Assembly: GCA_003427395.1 (NCBI GenBank)
Contig: BFEA01000204.1
Location: forward strand, 1,708,568 to 1,730,230
From: Chara braunii
Lineage: Eukaryota > Streptophyta > Charophyceae > Charales > Characeae
Reading direction: 5' to 3'
DNA: 21,663 bases
Part shown: in pieces, positions 1-9,488 of the stretch
How the letters are laid out: every line of letters begins with the position of its first letter
Numbering within the stretch: the first letter of the stretch is position 1
Notes under the pieces: model-generated
What the model was told of the DNA's origin: nothing
Databases searched by the model: none
What the model saw: the letters and a program-made list of their open reading frames with translations, nothing else
Program-made: the position numbers and the translations under genes

Positions 1-460
1 CCCCCCCCGCGCGCTACTTTCCCCCCCGCGCCCCACCTTACCCTTTGCGCGATCCTCCTCCTCCCATGCTGTCACACTTTTTCTAGTTAGGCCTCTTCAG
101 GCGACCAGAAAGCCAACAGGCTGTCACGCAGGAGTTGGATGTTCTTCTCTCAACTCTCATAATCTCAAAACTCTTACTCTCATACTCTCATACCCTCAAC
201 TCTTATTCACGTGGCCTCTTATTCGTGTGGCCTCATGAAGGGTATGATGATTACGATTTGATGTTACGTTTTTCTTTCTGATTGATTGCTTATTTAGGGT
301 GGGGTGAGTTACGTTTTTCAGACGTTATCATCTCCACACAACATTGAATAGGGGATAAGTGCTTTATCAGCAGAAGGGCAACTCTTCCCCTGTGTGAAGG
401 GAAGTAATCAACGCCTCTCCTTTTTTCCAGGATACACGTGAGTTTCACATATATGCTGAT
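1..460. other. Low-complexity C/T-rich flank, no gene seen
   Basis: The first 60 bases are C-rich with GCGCG patches. From about 150 to 235 the plus strand carries short direct repeats: ACTCTCATA-like units and two copies of CTTATTC(A/G)(C/T)GTGGCCTC. No credible open frame, RNA gene or mobile-element terminus was found. Confidence 0.5.
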
Positions 461-467
461 TGGCTTC

Positions 468-980
468 ATTCACTGTTGTATAGGATAGTTGGACCCGATC
501 TCCAGTTTACACATAGGACTCCTGTACTTGGGGCTCGACCCTTGGTTGATTGATAGGATTTGGCTTGAGGCCTCGCTTGATATGGAGAAACGGTAGTATA
601 GGAATATAGGGTTTTCCCCTCTTGCACACAAATCACATCACGATTAGGGTTTCGTCTTCTGGTGTGATCAACAGAAGTGGGCATGATGCCTTGCTCGCCA
701 TGGGACATGGTTTGTTTGATGCTTTGATTGATGAACAAGTATTGATAGTAACAGATACACAGTAGGACAGACAATGGGAGGGTTTTTCCCCCCATGGGAC
801 ATGGACAAAATTTATAGATTGATGAACAAATACATAGTAGCACACAGGGATGCTGGACCCGATCTCCAGCAGGAACACTCACAATATTCACATCATTGCA
901 CAGGAACGCTAGACCCGATTTCCAACAGATACATTCACATCATTGTATAGGGACGCTGGACCCGATTTCCAGCAGGTGTA
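468..980. repeat. Dispersed/tandem repeat with CTGGACCCGATYTCCAG core (4 copies)
   Basis: Four copies of a 35-40 bp unit with the core GGACCCGAT(C/T)TCCAG lie near 491, 853, 909 and 956. The last three are in tandem, spaced 56 and 47 bp. Flanking bases such as CATTCAC..TTGTATAGG are shared by the first and last copies. Each core contains a short inverted repeat, CTGG..CCAG, weakened in the third copy (CTAG..CCAA). Between the first and second copies lies a separate diverged duplication that shares CCATGGGACATGG and GATTGATGAACAA (near 699-740 and 793-830). Open frames across this block simply translate the repeats, so I do not call a gene. Confidence 0.7.
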
Positions 981-1012
981 GCTCCCCACCAATAGATGGA
1001 GCCTTCAACGCC

Positions 1013-1061
1013 GGGACCTACTTACCGAGGATGCTCTTATCACCTCGTTAAGTAGGTTCCC
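1013..1061. other. Foldback hairpin, 17 paired bases
   Basis: The left arm at 1013-1030 pairs with the right arm at 1043-1061. There are seventeen Watson-Crick pairs, one mismatch (1025/1048), one bulged T (1057) and a 12-nt loop. Thirteen bases after the right arm a run of 20 A starts. The arms are too strong to be chance. Whether this is a foldback element, a retroposed structured RNA or a terminator-like structure cannot be decided here. Confidence 0.75.
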
Positions 1062-1074
1062 TGTACACGAAGTT

Positions 1075-1094
1075 AAAAAAAAAAAAAAAAAAAA
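1075..1094 (+). repeat. Poly(A) tract, 20 A
   Basis: An uninterrupted run of 20 A on the plus strand, flanked upstream by the 1013-1061 hairpin and downstream by a second hairpin at 1095-1146. It could be the tail of a retroposed transcript or a plain homopolymer. I found no target-site duplication. Confidence 0.8.
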
Positions 1095-1146
1095 GGATTT
1101 TGCTAATGTTTTGCAATAATTGAATAAATTTAAGTAAAGCAAATCC
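1095..1146. other. Second foldback immediately after the poly(A)
   Basis: GGATTTTGCT at 1095-1104 pairs with AGCAAATCC at 1138-1146. That gives nine pairs with one bulged T at 1101 and an AT-rich 33-nt loop. It abuts the A20 tract. From 1147 to about 1525 I see no gene. Confidence 0.55.
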
Positions 1147-1525
1147 CTTCCTGTTGTGTGCGCCCGACTTCGAGCGAGACCCTTCAATTGCGGCCTTCGT
1201 CGGTCCCCGGTCTTAGGAATCTTCAATTTTGATTCAGAACAACGAAGATTATGCGATTAATAATCGCGAAATTCTGGTGTGCTATGCATGTATCAACCTT
1301 GCCAATTTACTAATTTTTGACAATTGTGACAAGATCATCATAAAACATAATCATCAAGCAAAGGCAACGTAGACGATGCCAGATCGGCTGACTCAAGCCA
1401 GAGACAAGATAAATAAGGGGAAAATGGGAACTCGTAAAAAAATTCAGAAAGTGCAGATGAATAGGAGCATGGCCAGCACTCGTCATGAGTCCTCACTCAT
1501 CCCTCTAGATCACATACTCAATCTC

Positions 1526-2772
1526 TCATTTTGTTGTGCGTTTTCGGTGCCTTGTGCCATGTTCCCGTACTCCTTGAGATCGCGGCCTCTGGATATAGAG
1601 CCACCTAAAGCCCGCAAGTTTCGAACACTTCCATCCAAGACCCATGACACGGAAGTTAACCATAGCACAAAATTCCTCCCACAGGGGAGGAAGGTAAGGC
1701 CTAGAGAAAACTCCTCTCCTGAGGTGTCTGAACTCCGAAGGCTGAGTCACTAACTCGTAATCAATCTTTACTGGAGAGATGTACCTCTTGGCTAGATCCA
1801 CCAGGTCACCCCAACTAGAGCCATCTGTGAGAGGGAAGGGAACAGAAGGCCTGGCGAAGTCGGTATAAAGCTTGGCCTGAAGCTACGGACCAGTCTGGTG
1901 CCACTCTCGCCAAGTTCCCTCTCCTTCTTCTCAAGGTACCTTGCTGCTGCATTCCAAACTGAATCGAAGAAGTGATGGTTTTCCTTACCTTTCTTCAAAT
2001 AAATTCTCAGGTCATAAATGGTACCTCCTGCAAAACGGGTGAGAACAACGAAGATGGACAGATCTTGTTGTCTGAAGCCAACGGCATTGACATATTAATA
2101 TCGGACGACATCTTTGAAGGCTATCTTGTTGAGACTGGCCAGGACTGACTCACAAACTGGAAATGGTCGAGGTGTACTCATGTGCGAAGGTGGATAATGA
2201 AACTGATCTCAGTGTCCCCGGGAGGGAGCACCACCTTACTGACGCCGATCTTTGAGACAAACGGAAGCAACAAAAGTGGCAACTGGTCTCGACTGAAGTT
2301 TCTTAATAGCTTCTCTGATGGATGAACGTTGTTGAATGAACAAGTCACTGAGTATTGATCCCTTGACAAAAAGACATTGAGGGAAGTCACAGATCACCGG
2401 GTGACATCTGTTAGCCGACACGATAGGAAGGGTCCCTGAGAAAGGTGTCCAAGTACTCTTGCATTCATCGGACCATCACTCTGGTCTGCTCAATGGCTTC
2501 CGGAGATGAGTACCACGCAACCTTCCATCTGACTCGTGAATGTAGACCACATACTTAATAAACTTCTGTTTTTTTGCTAGTCCAGGTGCCCTTTTCCTCG
2601 TCAGTTTCTGGCAGAGTAAAGCGCCCCCGACTGCTTGGTCCTCCCACTCCTCCGCTCTACTCCGATGGAGTGTGAGGGACACAACAAGAATGTGGTTACT
2701 ATAAATGACTCCCCCCTCATACACCATAGAGATGACATTAATCACGAGAGGTAATGCTCCCATCAGTACCAC
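1526..2772 (-). pseudogene. Decayed coding region of unknown family
   Basis: Reading the minus strand from 2772 down, protein-like sequence continues through at least five frame changes and several stops. Recognisable blocks: about 2772-2510 contains KKQKFIKYVVYIHES; 2509-2425 contains MQEYLDTFLRDPSYRV, with a stop just before MQEY; 2421-2280 contains QQRSSIREAIKKLQSRPVA; about 2280-2190 contains SKIGVSKVVLPPGDTEISF; about 2190-1890 contains MSTPRPFPVCESVLASLNK and, after an in-frame TAA, SVWNAAARYLEKKERELGE; about 1885-1526 contains LTDGSSWGDLVDLAKRYISP and FSRPYLPPLWEEFCAMVNF. Each block reads like real protein and the blocks abut in order, so I infer one gene broken by small indels. Unrecognised introns could explain some of the frame switches. 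I do not recognise the family: there is no RT, transposase or protease motif. It runs in the same direction as both retrotransposons. Confidence 0.5.
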
Positions 2773-4333
2773 ACATGGTATCGATGCTTAGAGAAGCGCG
2801 TTCGGTCAGCAAAACTAGTCGTGACAGTTGGCGAGCCACACTACAGCATTGGTGTGCTCAAGTAAGGCTAGATGCAGCTCTTGACTGTTTACCACGCGAG
2901 AGTTGTGGAGAACACTGCCTCTGCCTGTTTACGTAATACGGGGATGATGCCAATCATTTCCTTAATGCATTTACCTCACCGAACACTTCAGTAGTCACCT
3001 CTCTGTTCGTCACGTCTCCTTTAGGACTCAACTTTGACCATAGATTTGGAACTCGGCATCGAGCCTCGCACATAGTGAGTAGTCTAATCACAAGCCAGGC
3101 CTATACTGGTGATCATTGACCAAGACTTTGGACATTTTCAGATTTGACTTGAAAGGCCCTAGCGTCGTTGCTCAACGTTGAAACTTCAAGCACAGTCCTC
3201 TCCTTTACTCAGCACATAGGATATGGACCCGAAGAGTATGTCTTGAGATAACTTCCACATAGGTGCTGCAACTGGGTACTACTGGTAGTAATTGAGATCC
3301 ACGTAAAACGCAGTGTATTGCGCACTTGAATTTTCTGTTCGCCTACAACGAGTGGCCCTGCAATTAGTGTGATGACTCGTGAGAGGTTAGCACACTACCA
3401 AGTCTGTCTCATACTGAGAACAACAGCCCCCCCCCCTTGATCAACTAGGAGTCCTTAGTCCTCTTCTCGCCCCAAAGTATTAAACTGGTCGGCTGAGAGG
3501 AACAATAGACTGAAATAGAATAAGGTAAAATACCATAAAATAAAATAATAATAAAATTAAGGTAAGGTTCCCCCACAAGTTCGCTCTTCCCTCCCAACAG
3601 GAGAGTGGCTACATCCACGACAATTTTGATTCTTGGCTCAGCTTGAGAACGTCAGGGTCTGTTCATTCCCGTCAAGTAAGAATTTAATCAGGAGATATAC
3701 GATTTTCCTCAGAATTGCCCTCTTCCTTTCCATTCATGCTCGGACTGATGGGAGTAACGCACACCCCTGATTAAGACCAGCTTTGGATAACTCAAGCTTG
3801 GAGAAAGATAATATTCCCAGACCAGGGAGTCAAACCTTAACAAATGTCATTCATGGCTAGGGTTCATAGTAGAGCCCGTCAAATTCGAACTCATGCGTTC
3901 ACCGCACTTAATCCCTTGGCTAAATAGTCTTGGGAGAACGAGACAGAAAGGGCAGATGGCAGTTGAAGCGGTTCACACGGGGGGGGGGAACAGAGCAGCC
4001 AGGGTCTTATCAGTGCTTCTGGTCCGCTTACAAATTCACCAAGGTTCCATCCATCTGCATCCTTTACACTTTATATCAACGGGTCAAACAAATTTTCACT
4101 TTATTCGTTGTGTCGAGTGTTTCATTGCCGCAAACCCATCTGATTCTCTGAGTATTTCGAGGAGTTCATCACAGCGTACGCTACTCTACGCTGAACTGAG
4201 GCTTTTCACACTTGCCCACCTCCGCTAGTTATTCCCAATCGAGCTTACATTGAGTCAACGCAGGAAATGGGGAATAATCAAGAATTGTTACGATCCTAGT
4301 CATTCCCAAAGTGCAAATTCACAATGAAAGACA
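2773..4333. other. Intergenic stretch, no gene recognised
   Basis: Only short weak frames occur here and none has protein-like composition over any length. Visible simple sequence includes a C9 run at 3427-3435, an A/T-rich patch of AAAATA units near 3525-3560 and a G9-10 run near 3979-3988. A frame at 3893-4228 on the plus strand crosses the G run and is not convincing. Confidence 0.45.
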
Positions 4334-4393
4334 ATGCCACCCAATTGCGAAAGAAATGAAAGCACTTGCAAAGAGATAGAAACCAAAAAAGAG

Positions 4394-4433
4394 AGAAAGA
4401 AGAAGAAGAAGAAGAAGAAGAAGAAGAAGAAGA
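4394..4433 (+). repeat. AAG/GAA microsatellite
   Basis: About twelve AAG units on the plus strand, preceded by imperfect A/G-rich sequence from 4385. It is purine-only and would encode poly-Lys in the overlapping frame, which I take to be meaningless. Confidence 0.9.
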
Positions 4434-4667
4434 TGTACACTAGCAAGACCAATGACGAATCCCCCTTCTCTCTCCACCTTCCTCCTCCTCCTTCACTCCG
4501 CCAATCTTATTTATAATAATAATGACAATGAGTGGATGAACTAGAGTCAACATTTGAAGTTCCCTCTTACTGCTGACATCACAATAGGTCCACCATAACT
4601 ATGGCTTCCCCCCCTTCTTCCACCTCTCACATGCCTAGGCTATGGCAGACTACTGAGGGCTCTACCC

Positions 4668-4748
4668 TCTTGTGCAAAGGACAACGCAAAGCAGCTATGT
4701 CGCTGCACTCCTGTCCAAAGGACAACCCAAAGCGGCTATGTCGCTGCT
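4668..4748. repeat. 42-bp tandem duplication
   Basis: Two adjacent copies share TG(T)(C/G)CAAAGGACAAC(C/G)CAAAGC(A/G)GCTATGTCGCTGC-type sequence, the first from about 4670 and the second from about 4712. They differ at about three positions. The duplication lies on the far side of the presumed 3' LTR of element A and may be part of it. Confidence 0.75.
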
Positions 4749-5039
4749 CACTAAGCCGCCATGCCTGACTCTGCCTCGAGCTTCCTTGGTGTGGAACTAC
4801 CCCAACTCGGGCCTTCCAGATGCAGCGCCCAACAAGGTGATGAAGATGGTGTCCACCATAGCCAGGTAGTTACCTCGCCACTCTCCTCCTTCGCCCCCTT
4901 CTTCCTCTTCCTCTGGCTGGGCTGCTCGCCATAGCCAAGCTGAGCGCCCAACTGCTCGTCACCTCCAGGCAGCGCTGCCCAAGTCCAGTGCTTGGCTCCA
5001 GCAGCATGTCACCAATTCTTGCATACCGCAAACGAGGAG

Positions 5040-5583
5040 GAACTGCTTGCTCCTTCGGAAGATATAGCGGCCTACTGGCCTCTTGGGCGGTGACTTCCTA
5101 GGCTGAGCGGCCTCCCAACAACCGGTACCTCCTCCCTTTCGGAGGGAAACATCATTGCAGGCTTTGCTATCGTCCGGACATGCCCTAGACTTGGGCTACT
5201 TGGATTGGTACCGGCCTACCTCTAACCTACCGCTATTGGGCCTCTAAAAATGCCAACTTTTTGTCTTCTTTTGCTCGGCAGTACCCGACACGTCTACCAC
5301 TACTTCAGTGGTACCCGCCTACCTGCTACTTGAGTGTTTATCGCGCTGCAACCCTCAAAGTCACGGCCACGGGTAAGTACCGGCCCTGCGGGGCCTTTCA
5401 ACCAACAAGTACCCTTGAGGGTCACGCACACACTCAGTCGACAAGCACTCAGACAGACACACACACACACACATAGACTTGGAAACCACAGCAGAATGCT
5501 GGAATTTCAGCAAGACATTCATTCCAGCAGCAAATCCCAGAAATCAGCAGTGTTCTCAGTCTGTGTTTTGGCGGGTCATTACA
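5040..5583 (-). mobile_element. 3' LTR of element A, 5'-terminal part (lower boundary uncertain)
   Basis: On the minus strand, sequence starting at 5583 reads TGTAATGACCCGCC, a typical LTR start with TG. It directly follows a purine tract, GAGAGGGGGG, and lies 41 bases after the end of the integrase frame, exactly where a 3' LTR should begin. Going down it contains a TG/CA microsatellite (5451-5473), short palindromes such as GGCCCTGCGGGGCC (about 5381-5394) and CCTCCCTTTCGGAGG-like sequence (about 5129-5143), and repeated GTACC motifs. The CA end is not certain because no second LTR copy is present in the window. A TGTTACGATCC near 4287 (plus) is an imperfect inverted match to the LTR start and would give an LTR of about 1.3 kb; that is speculative. 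Confidence 0.6.
5451..5473 (+). repeat. AC microsatellite inside the LTR of element A
   Basis: CAGACAGACACACACACACACA: an AC run with two CAGA units in front, located about 110-130 bases inside the LTR. Confidence 0.9.
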
Positions 5584-5596
5584 CTACCCCCCTCTC
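5584..5596 (-). promoter_or_regulatory. Polypurine tract of element A
   Basis: The minus strand reads GAGAGGGGGG and then TAG immediately before the TGTAATG LTR start. In LTR retrotransposons this tract primes plus-strand DNA synthesis. The position, between the pol stop at 5625 and the LTR, fits. Confidence 0.65.
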
Positions 5597-5624
5597 AAGA
5601 GCGAGGTCCCTTCAAGCGGGTAAC

Positions 5625-6917
5625 TCATTCAGAGTCGGCACAAAATGCATCATAGGCGTAGATTAGAAAGAGAGATTTAGTATAACTGTGAGGAGTGAGT
5701 TTTGCAGAAAACTTCGCAGTCTGTCCATCAGCAATCTGTCGTTCATAAGCGTTAACAACACGGGGAACATTCTTTAGCAGCTCTTTTCGATCTATCCAGT
5801 AGAACTCGTTCAACGGGTGATAGAGGAAGTGTACGTTGTACTGTCTGTTCCTCCCTCTTCCTTCATGGGAAACAATTATGTCTATCTCATGGCCGTCGTT
5901 GATAGGACGAGGTATCACAGGATCTCGGAAGGGAAAAGTCTCATCATCGATGTGTGGAAACAGTTTGGACGCGTGAAAGACCGGATATGTGCACAGATGA
6001 GGAGGTGCGTCAATCACATGCGAAGGACCAAAATCATCCCCAACCACCTTTAAAACCTGCCAAGGGCCATAGTACAGTGGAAGAAGCTTTCGTGATACGC
6101 CCTCTTCGTCAGAAAACTCAGACATTTTAACCCAAACATAACCGCCTACTTCGAAGTTCCCTTCTTTGCGCGACTTGTTAACATGTTTGATCATGGCATG
6201 CTGACGCTTGTTCATCGCTGCGATAGCATCTTTGAGCAAGCATGCATACCTGGCATTGTAGCCAGGCATGTTGGGTGTCAGACCAGGGGACCGTTCCAGG
6301 AACAGATAGGAGAGAGGATTGCGCAACTGCCAACCATATTGCAGTTGATTCGGTGTCACGCCAATTGCAGAGTGAATGGAGTTGTTGTACAACCCCTTCA
6401 CTTTGTGTAACTCCTTGTCCCACGTGTTATGTTCTGGAACAATTAACGCGCGAAGTAGTTGGATGACAGTCTGGTTGATTTCCTCGGCCAATCCATTGGC
6501 TTCGGGGTGTCGACTAGAAGTCTTGTTGAGTTTAATGTCGTAGATCTGATAACCGAAGTCCTTCCAATCAGCACTGATGAACTTGGTGTCTCGATCACTC
6601 ACAAGAGTTTTCGGGGGTCCATACTGCAGAATGTACTGCTGGTGAAATTCTTCGATCACAAGCTCAGTCGGTGCATGAGGAGGTAGAGGAATCAAATTCA
6701 GAAATTTGGAAAAACGATCCACGATGACCATGACTTGTGAATGTCCTCCTTTGCTCACCTTCCCCATGGTCGTGCAATCGATAGAGACCGACTCACCGGG
6801 TCCATCAGGAATGGGGAGGGGTTTCAGCAGACCATAAGTCTTATGCCTATGGACCTTGGTTCTTTGACAGACTTGACATTCAACAATAAATTTCTGAGCA
6901 GATCCCTTCATTCCCGG
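5625..6917 (-). CDS. Integrase with GPY/F and chromodomain-like tail, element A
   Basis: This is the in-phase continuation of pol after the TGA. It starts with PGMKGS and the zinc-domain cysteines in VECQVC. The catalytic core has D in SVSIDCTTM (6777-6779), the second Asp in LVSDRDTKFISADW, and Glu in HPEANGLAEEINQ, so the DDE set looks complete. It goes on to a GPY/F-type module (LLPLYYGPWQVLKVVG, then YPVFHASKLFP) and ends with a chromodomain-like segment (RQYNVHFLYHPLNEFYWIDR). These tails direct chromovirus integration to chromatin in studied members. The frame ends 41 bases before the 3' LTR. It lacks its own start context and is best viewed as the C-terminal part of a polyprotein. Confidence 0.88.
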   Translation of the reverse strand, partial: PGMKGSAQKFIVECQVCQRTKVHRHKTYGLLKPLPIPDGPGESVSIDCTTMGKVSKGGHSQVMVIVDRFSKFLNLIPLPPHAPTELVIEEFHQQYILQYGPPKTLVSDRDTKFISADWKDFGYQIYDIKLNKTSSRHPEANGLAEEINQTVIQLLRALIVPEHNTWDKELHKVKGLYNNSIHSAIGVTPNQLQYGWQLRNPLSYLFLERSPGLTPNMPGYNARYACLLKDAIAAMNKRQHAMIKHVNKSRKEGNFEVGGYVWVKMSEFSDEEGVSRKLLPLYYGPWQVLKVVGDDFGPSHVIDAPPHLCTYPVFHASKLFPHIDDETFPFRDPVIPRPINDGHEIDIIVSHEGRGRNRQYNVHFLYHPLNEFYWIDRKELLKNVPRVVNAYERQIADGQTAKFSAKLTPHSYTKSLFLIYAYDAFCADSE

Positions 6918-9350
6918 TCAATCAAACTTCTGCAAAAGACTTCCATAAGTCTTCTCAAAGTCGAAGTGTCCACTCGGACCATGAGCCAAATCCAAGAAAT
7001 GAGTTTGGAGAGGCACATGGTTGGGTACACACAAACGATCAAACTTCTCATATCGGCGGAATACAAGACCCTCGCACTCGTGAAAATCAGGCTGACTGTT
7101 AGGGTCAGCCTTTAGCTGCTCAAGGATGGGACTAAGGTCTGAATCCTTGACAGTGTGTTCAACCAGATCTTCCTTCAGTTTCCTTCGGAGGTCATATGAG
7201 CTCACAAGGCAAGTCAAAAACTCAGGATGGCGCGACAAAGCATTAGCAACATGATTATAACAACCTTTCTTCTGTTTCAGTTCAAAATTGTAAGCATCAA
7301 TGTCATGCAACCAGTGGGTCAGCGTCGGAGAGAGATCAATTTGCGTTTTAATCCACTGCAAGGTCTGATGATCTGAGTAGACCTTGAAGTGGCGACCCAA
7401 GAGGTAGTGCTTCCAATGTGTGAGCGCTTCTCGCAAGGCATAGAGCTCATGTATATACGTGGAGGTAGCTACCTTGTGGCTAGGCATGCGTTTGCTGTAA
7501 TACTCGAGCGGACGCAGGCCATCGACATCATCTTGTTGCAGCACTGCCCCAATCCCATACTCGCTCGCGTCCGTAGTAACTACGAACGTGAGGTTGGGAT
7601 CCGCAATGCGAAGCACAGGATGACTTACCAAAGCCTCTTTCAAGGCTTGGAACATAGTTTCGCATTTCTCACACCACACATGGGCAACATTTTTACTTGT
7701 TAGTCTCGAGAGTGGGTGAGGAATGACAGAAAATTTGGGCACAAACTTTCGGTAATACGAAGCCAAACCAAAAAAAGAACGCAGTTCGCGTACATTCGTC
7801 GGTTGAGTCCACTTTCGTATGACCTCAACCTTGGTTGCCTCCGACTCAAGGCTGTTTGCAGACAACCGGTGCCCAAGATAGATGACGTTGTCCCTTCCAA
7901 ACTCAGATTTGTCTAAGTTGAGGTGCAGTTGTGCCTCCTTGAGGACTTGCAAAACCTCCTCAAGGTGCTTGACGTGCTCTTCCATGGACTTGCTGAAAAT
8001 CAGGATGTCGTCAAGGTAAACAACAACAAACTTGTTGAGCTGATGGCGGAGAACCTTGTCTATGAGGCATTGAAATGTGGCTGGTGCATTCGTAAGACCG
8101 AAGGGCATAACGATGAATTCGTACAACCCATCGCGTGTTTTGAATGCAGTTTTGTGCTGGTTGCCCGGATCAACTTCAATTTGGTGGTAGCCAGACTTGA
8201 GGTCGATCTTGGAGAAGACCTTGCACCCACTTGCAACATCTAGCAGATCATCTATGTGAGGTAAGGGATAGGCGTTCTTTCGGGTGATACGGTTTAGGCC
8301 ACTATAGTCAATACACATCCGGAGTTTGCCTCCTTTCTTCGGCACATACAGGACAGGTGCACTGAACTCAAACTCACTAGGCCTAATCCATCCACGATCA
8401 ATCATATCGTCAATTTGTCTCCTCAACTCCTCCAACTCGCCTTGTCCCATACGGTAGAAGCAACCCTTTGGAGGAACGCTCCCTTCTATTATCTCGATCT
8501 TGTGTTTGACCGGACGCTCGGGGACTCCACGAGGTTCAACCAGAACTTCGGGAAATCGATTTAATAGACGGCGAATGTTTGTTGGGACTTCCGGAGGAGG
8601 ATCATCCTCATCAGGAGAGAGAAAATCAGATTGAGAATTTACAGTCATTACAACCGAATTCGAAGTACTTGGATCAAAAGTAGATTGATTCTTTACAGTA
8701 GAAGTAGATGGACCAAAATTATTTTCCGAGGTAGAAAATGCAGCAAAAGTCGAAGGCACATGGAGAGGTTTTACAAGAGTTACATGCACATGCTCAGCTT
8801 CCTTGCGCCTGCGCACTGATTTGCATAATTTGTTTGCACTCAAAAGAGTCACTGGGGACTCCCGCGTCTCGTCCAATAGAACGGTACGCTCGTTCCCCTT
8901 TGCATCACGCACCATGAACTGAGTATTTGCCCACGTGGTCCTTAGACAATGAGCCTTTAACCAGCCCAAGCCAATGACCGCGTCGAAAGGACACTTGTCC
9001 AGGATGTAGAAGTTCAACTCATGTGTGACAGTGCGATCCTTGTCAAAAGTGACGTGCACACCTTTGACAGCATGTGTTGAGATGACAACCTCTTGGTTGC
9101 CTACCTGGGTCTGACAAGGGTTCTGCAATTCCGCTTGCTTCATTCCGAGACCCGCCTTACGAATCCCGTTAGGAGAAAAGAAGTTAGTCGTTGAGCCATT
9201 ATCAATCAGCACACGGATGTATCGGCGGTTAATGAGCATCAGTTCCACACTCCCTTGAACACGGCATTGCTGCTTGAACTGCAGCCAATATTCCAGATGA
9301 GAATGGAAGTCGACTTCCTTAGTTTCTTCCCAAGGCTTAATGTAAAGTGC
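6918..9350 (-). CDS. pol: Pol of element A: protease, RT, RNase H and start of integrase
   Basis: Open from just after TAA at 9351 to TGA at 6918-6920. The protease lies at the start: VLIDNGSTTNFF has D-N-G at 9195-9203 where D-S/T-G is usual (AAT, one transition from AGT). It is followed by a diverged flap/second motif, AVIGLGWL. RT follows with [29 protein letters not shown] and the catalytic YLDD at 8007-8018. RNase H has TTDASEYGIGAVLQQ, the Glu in ELYALREAL, SDHQTLQW and VANALSRH. The final Asp of the usual VADALSR is Asn here. The integrase zinc domain begins with the two His (LAHGPSGHFDFEKT), and then TGA falls where TWPGM/WPGM has Trp in relatives. The next frame continues in the same phase after two codons, so one nonsense change separates this frame from integrase. 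Translation would need a stop bypass. Confidence 0.88.
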   Translation of the reverse strand, partial: ALYIKPWEETKEVDFHSHLEYWLQFKQQCRVQGSVELMLINRRYIRVLIDNGSTTNFFSPNGIRKAGLGMKQAELQNPCQTQVGNQEVVISTHAVKGVHVTFDKDRTVTHELNFYILDKCPFDAVIGLGWLKAHCLRTTWANTQFMVRDAKGNERTVLLDETRESPVTLLSANKLCKSVRRRKEAEHVHVTLVKPLHVPSTFAAFSTSENNFGPSTSTVKNQSTFDPSTSNSVVMTVNSQSDFLSPDEDDPPPEVPTNIRRLLNRFPEVLVEPRGVPERPVKHKIEIIEGSVPPKGCFYRMGQGELEELRRQIDDMIDRGWIRPSEFEFSAPVLYVPKKGGKLRMCIDYSGLNRITRKNAYPLPHIDDLLDVASGCKVFSKIDLKSGYHQIEVDPGNQHKTAFKTRDGLYEFIVMPFGLTNAPATFQCLIDKVLRHQLNKFVVVYLDDILIFSKSMEEHVKHLEEVLQVLKEAQLHLNLDKSEFGRDNVIYLGHRLSANSLESEATKVEVIRKWTQPTNVRELRSFFGLASYYRKFVPKFSVIPHPLSRLTSKNVAHVWCEKCETMFQALKEALVSHPVLRIADPNLTFVVTTDASEYGIGAVLQQDDVDGLRPLEYYSKRMPSHKVATSTYIHELYALREALTHWKHYLLGRHFKVYSDHQTLQWIKTQIDLSPTLTHWLHDIDAYNFELKQKKGCYNHVANALSRHPEFLTCLVSSYDLRRKLKEDLVEHTVKDSDLSPILEQLKADPNSQPDFHECEGLVFRRYEKFDRLCVPNHVPLQTHFLDLAHGPSGHFDFEKTYGSLLQKFD

Positions 9351-9462
9351 TTAGACTGCAGCAGTCTTGGTTTCAACATCAGTCGGGGCTTGAAGAGCAG
9401 GCTGTTGATCAGATTCAGGCTCCTTGGAGGGGCCTGCAGCTGACTGTTCAGCTTCCCTTGTT

Positions 9463-9488
9463 GTAGAGAGTGTTGATGACTCTTCTAC
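9463..9488 (-). promoter_or_regulatory. Stem-loop downstream of the heptamer
   Basis: On the minus strand GTAG-A-AGAGT, loop CATCAAC, ACTCT-CTAC forms a 9-bp stem with one bulged A. The gag stop codon is inside the 5' arm. The distance from the heptamer to the stem is 11 nt, slightly longer than the usual 5-9 nt of proven sites. The pairing is plain in the sequence; its role is inferred. Confidence 0.55.

Noticed and set aside
3880-3945. tRNA-like stretch on the minus strand (TAGCCAAGGG as A box, GAGTTCGAATTTG as B box)
   Set aside because: The spacing between the boxes is about 30 nt instead of about 44, and no acceptor stem or cloverleaf forms. At most a SINE-like relic; not supportable.
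3893-4228. 111-codon plus-strand open frame
   Set aside because: Composition is not protein-like, it crosses a G-run, and no motif or neighbour supports it.
4287-4297. TGTTACGATCC as the far end of the element A LTR
   Set aside because: It matches the inverted LTR start at only 8 of 11 bases, and without a second LTR copy or target duplication the boundary cannot be set. Kept only as speculation.
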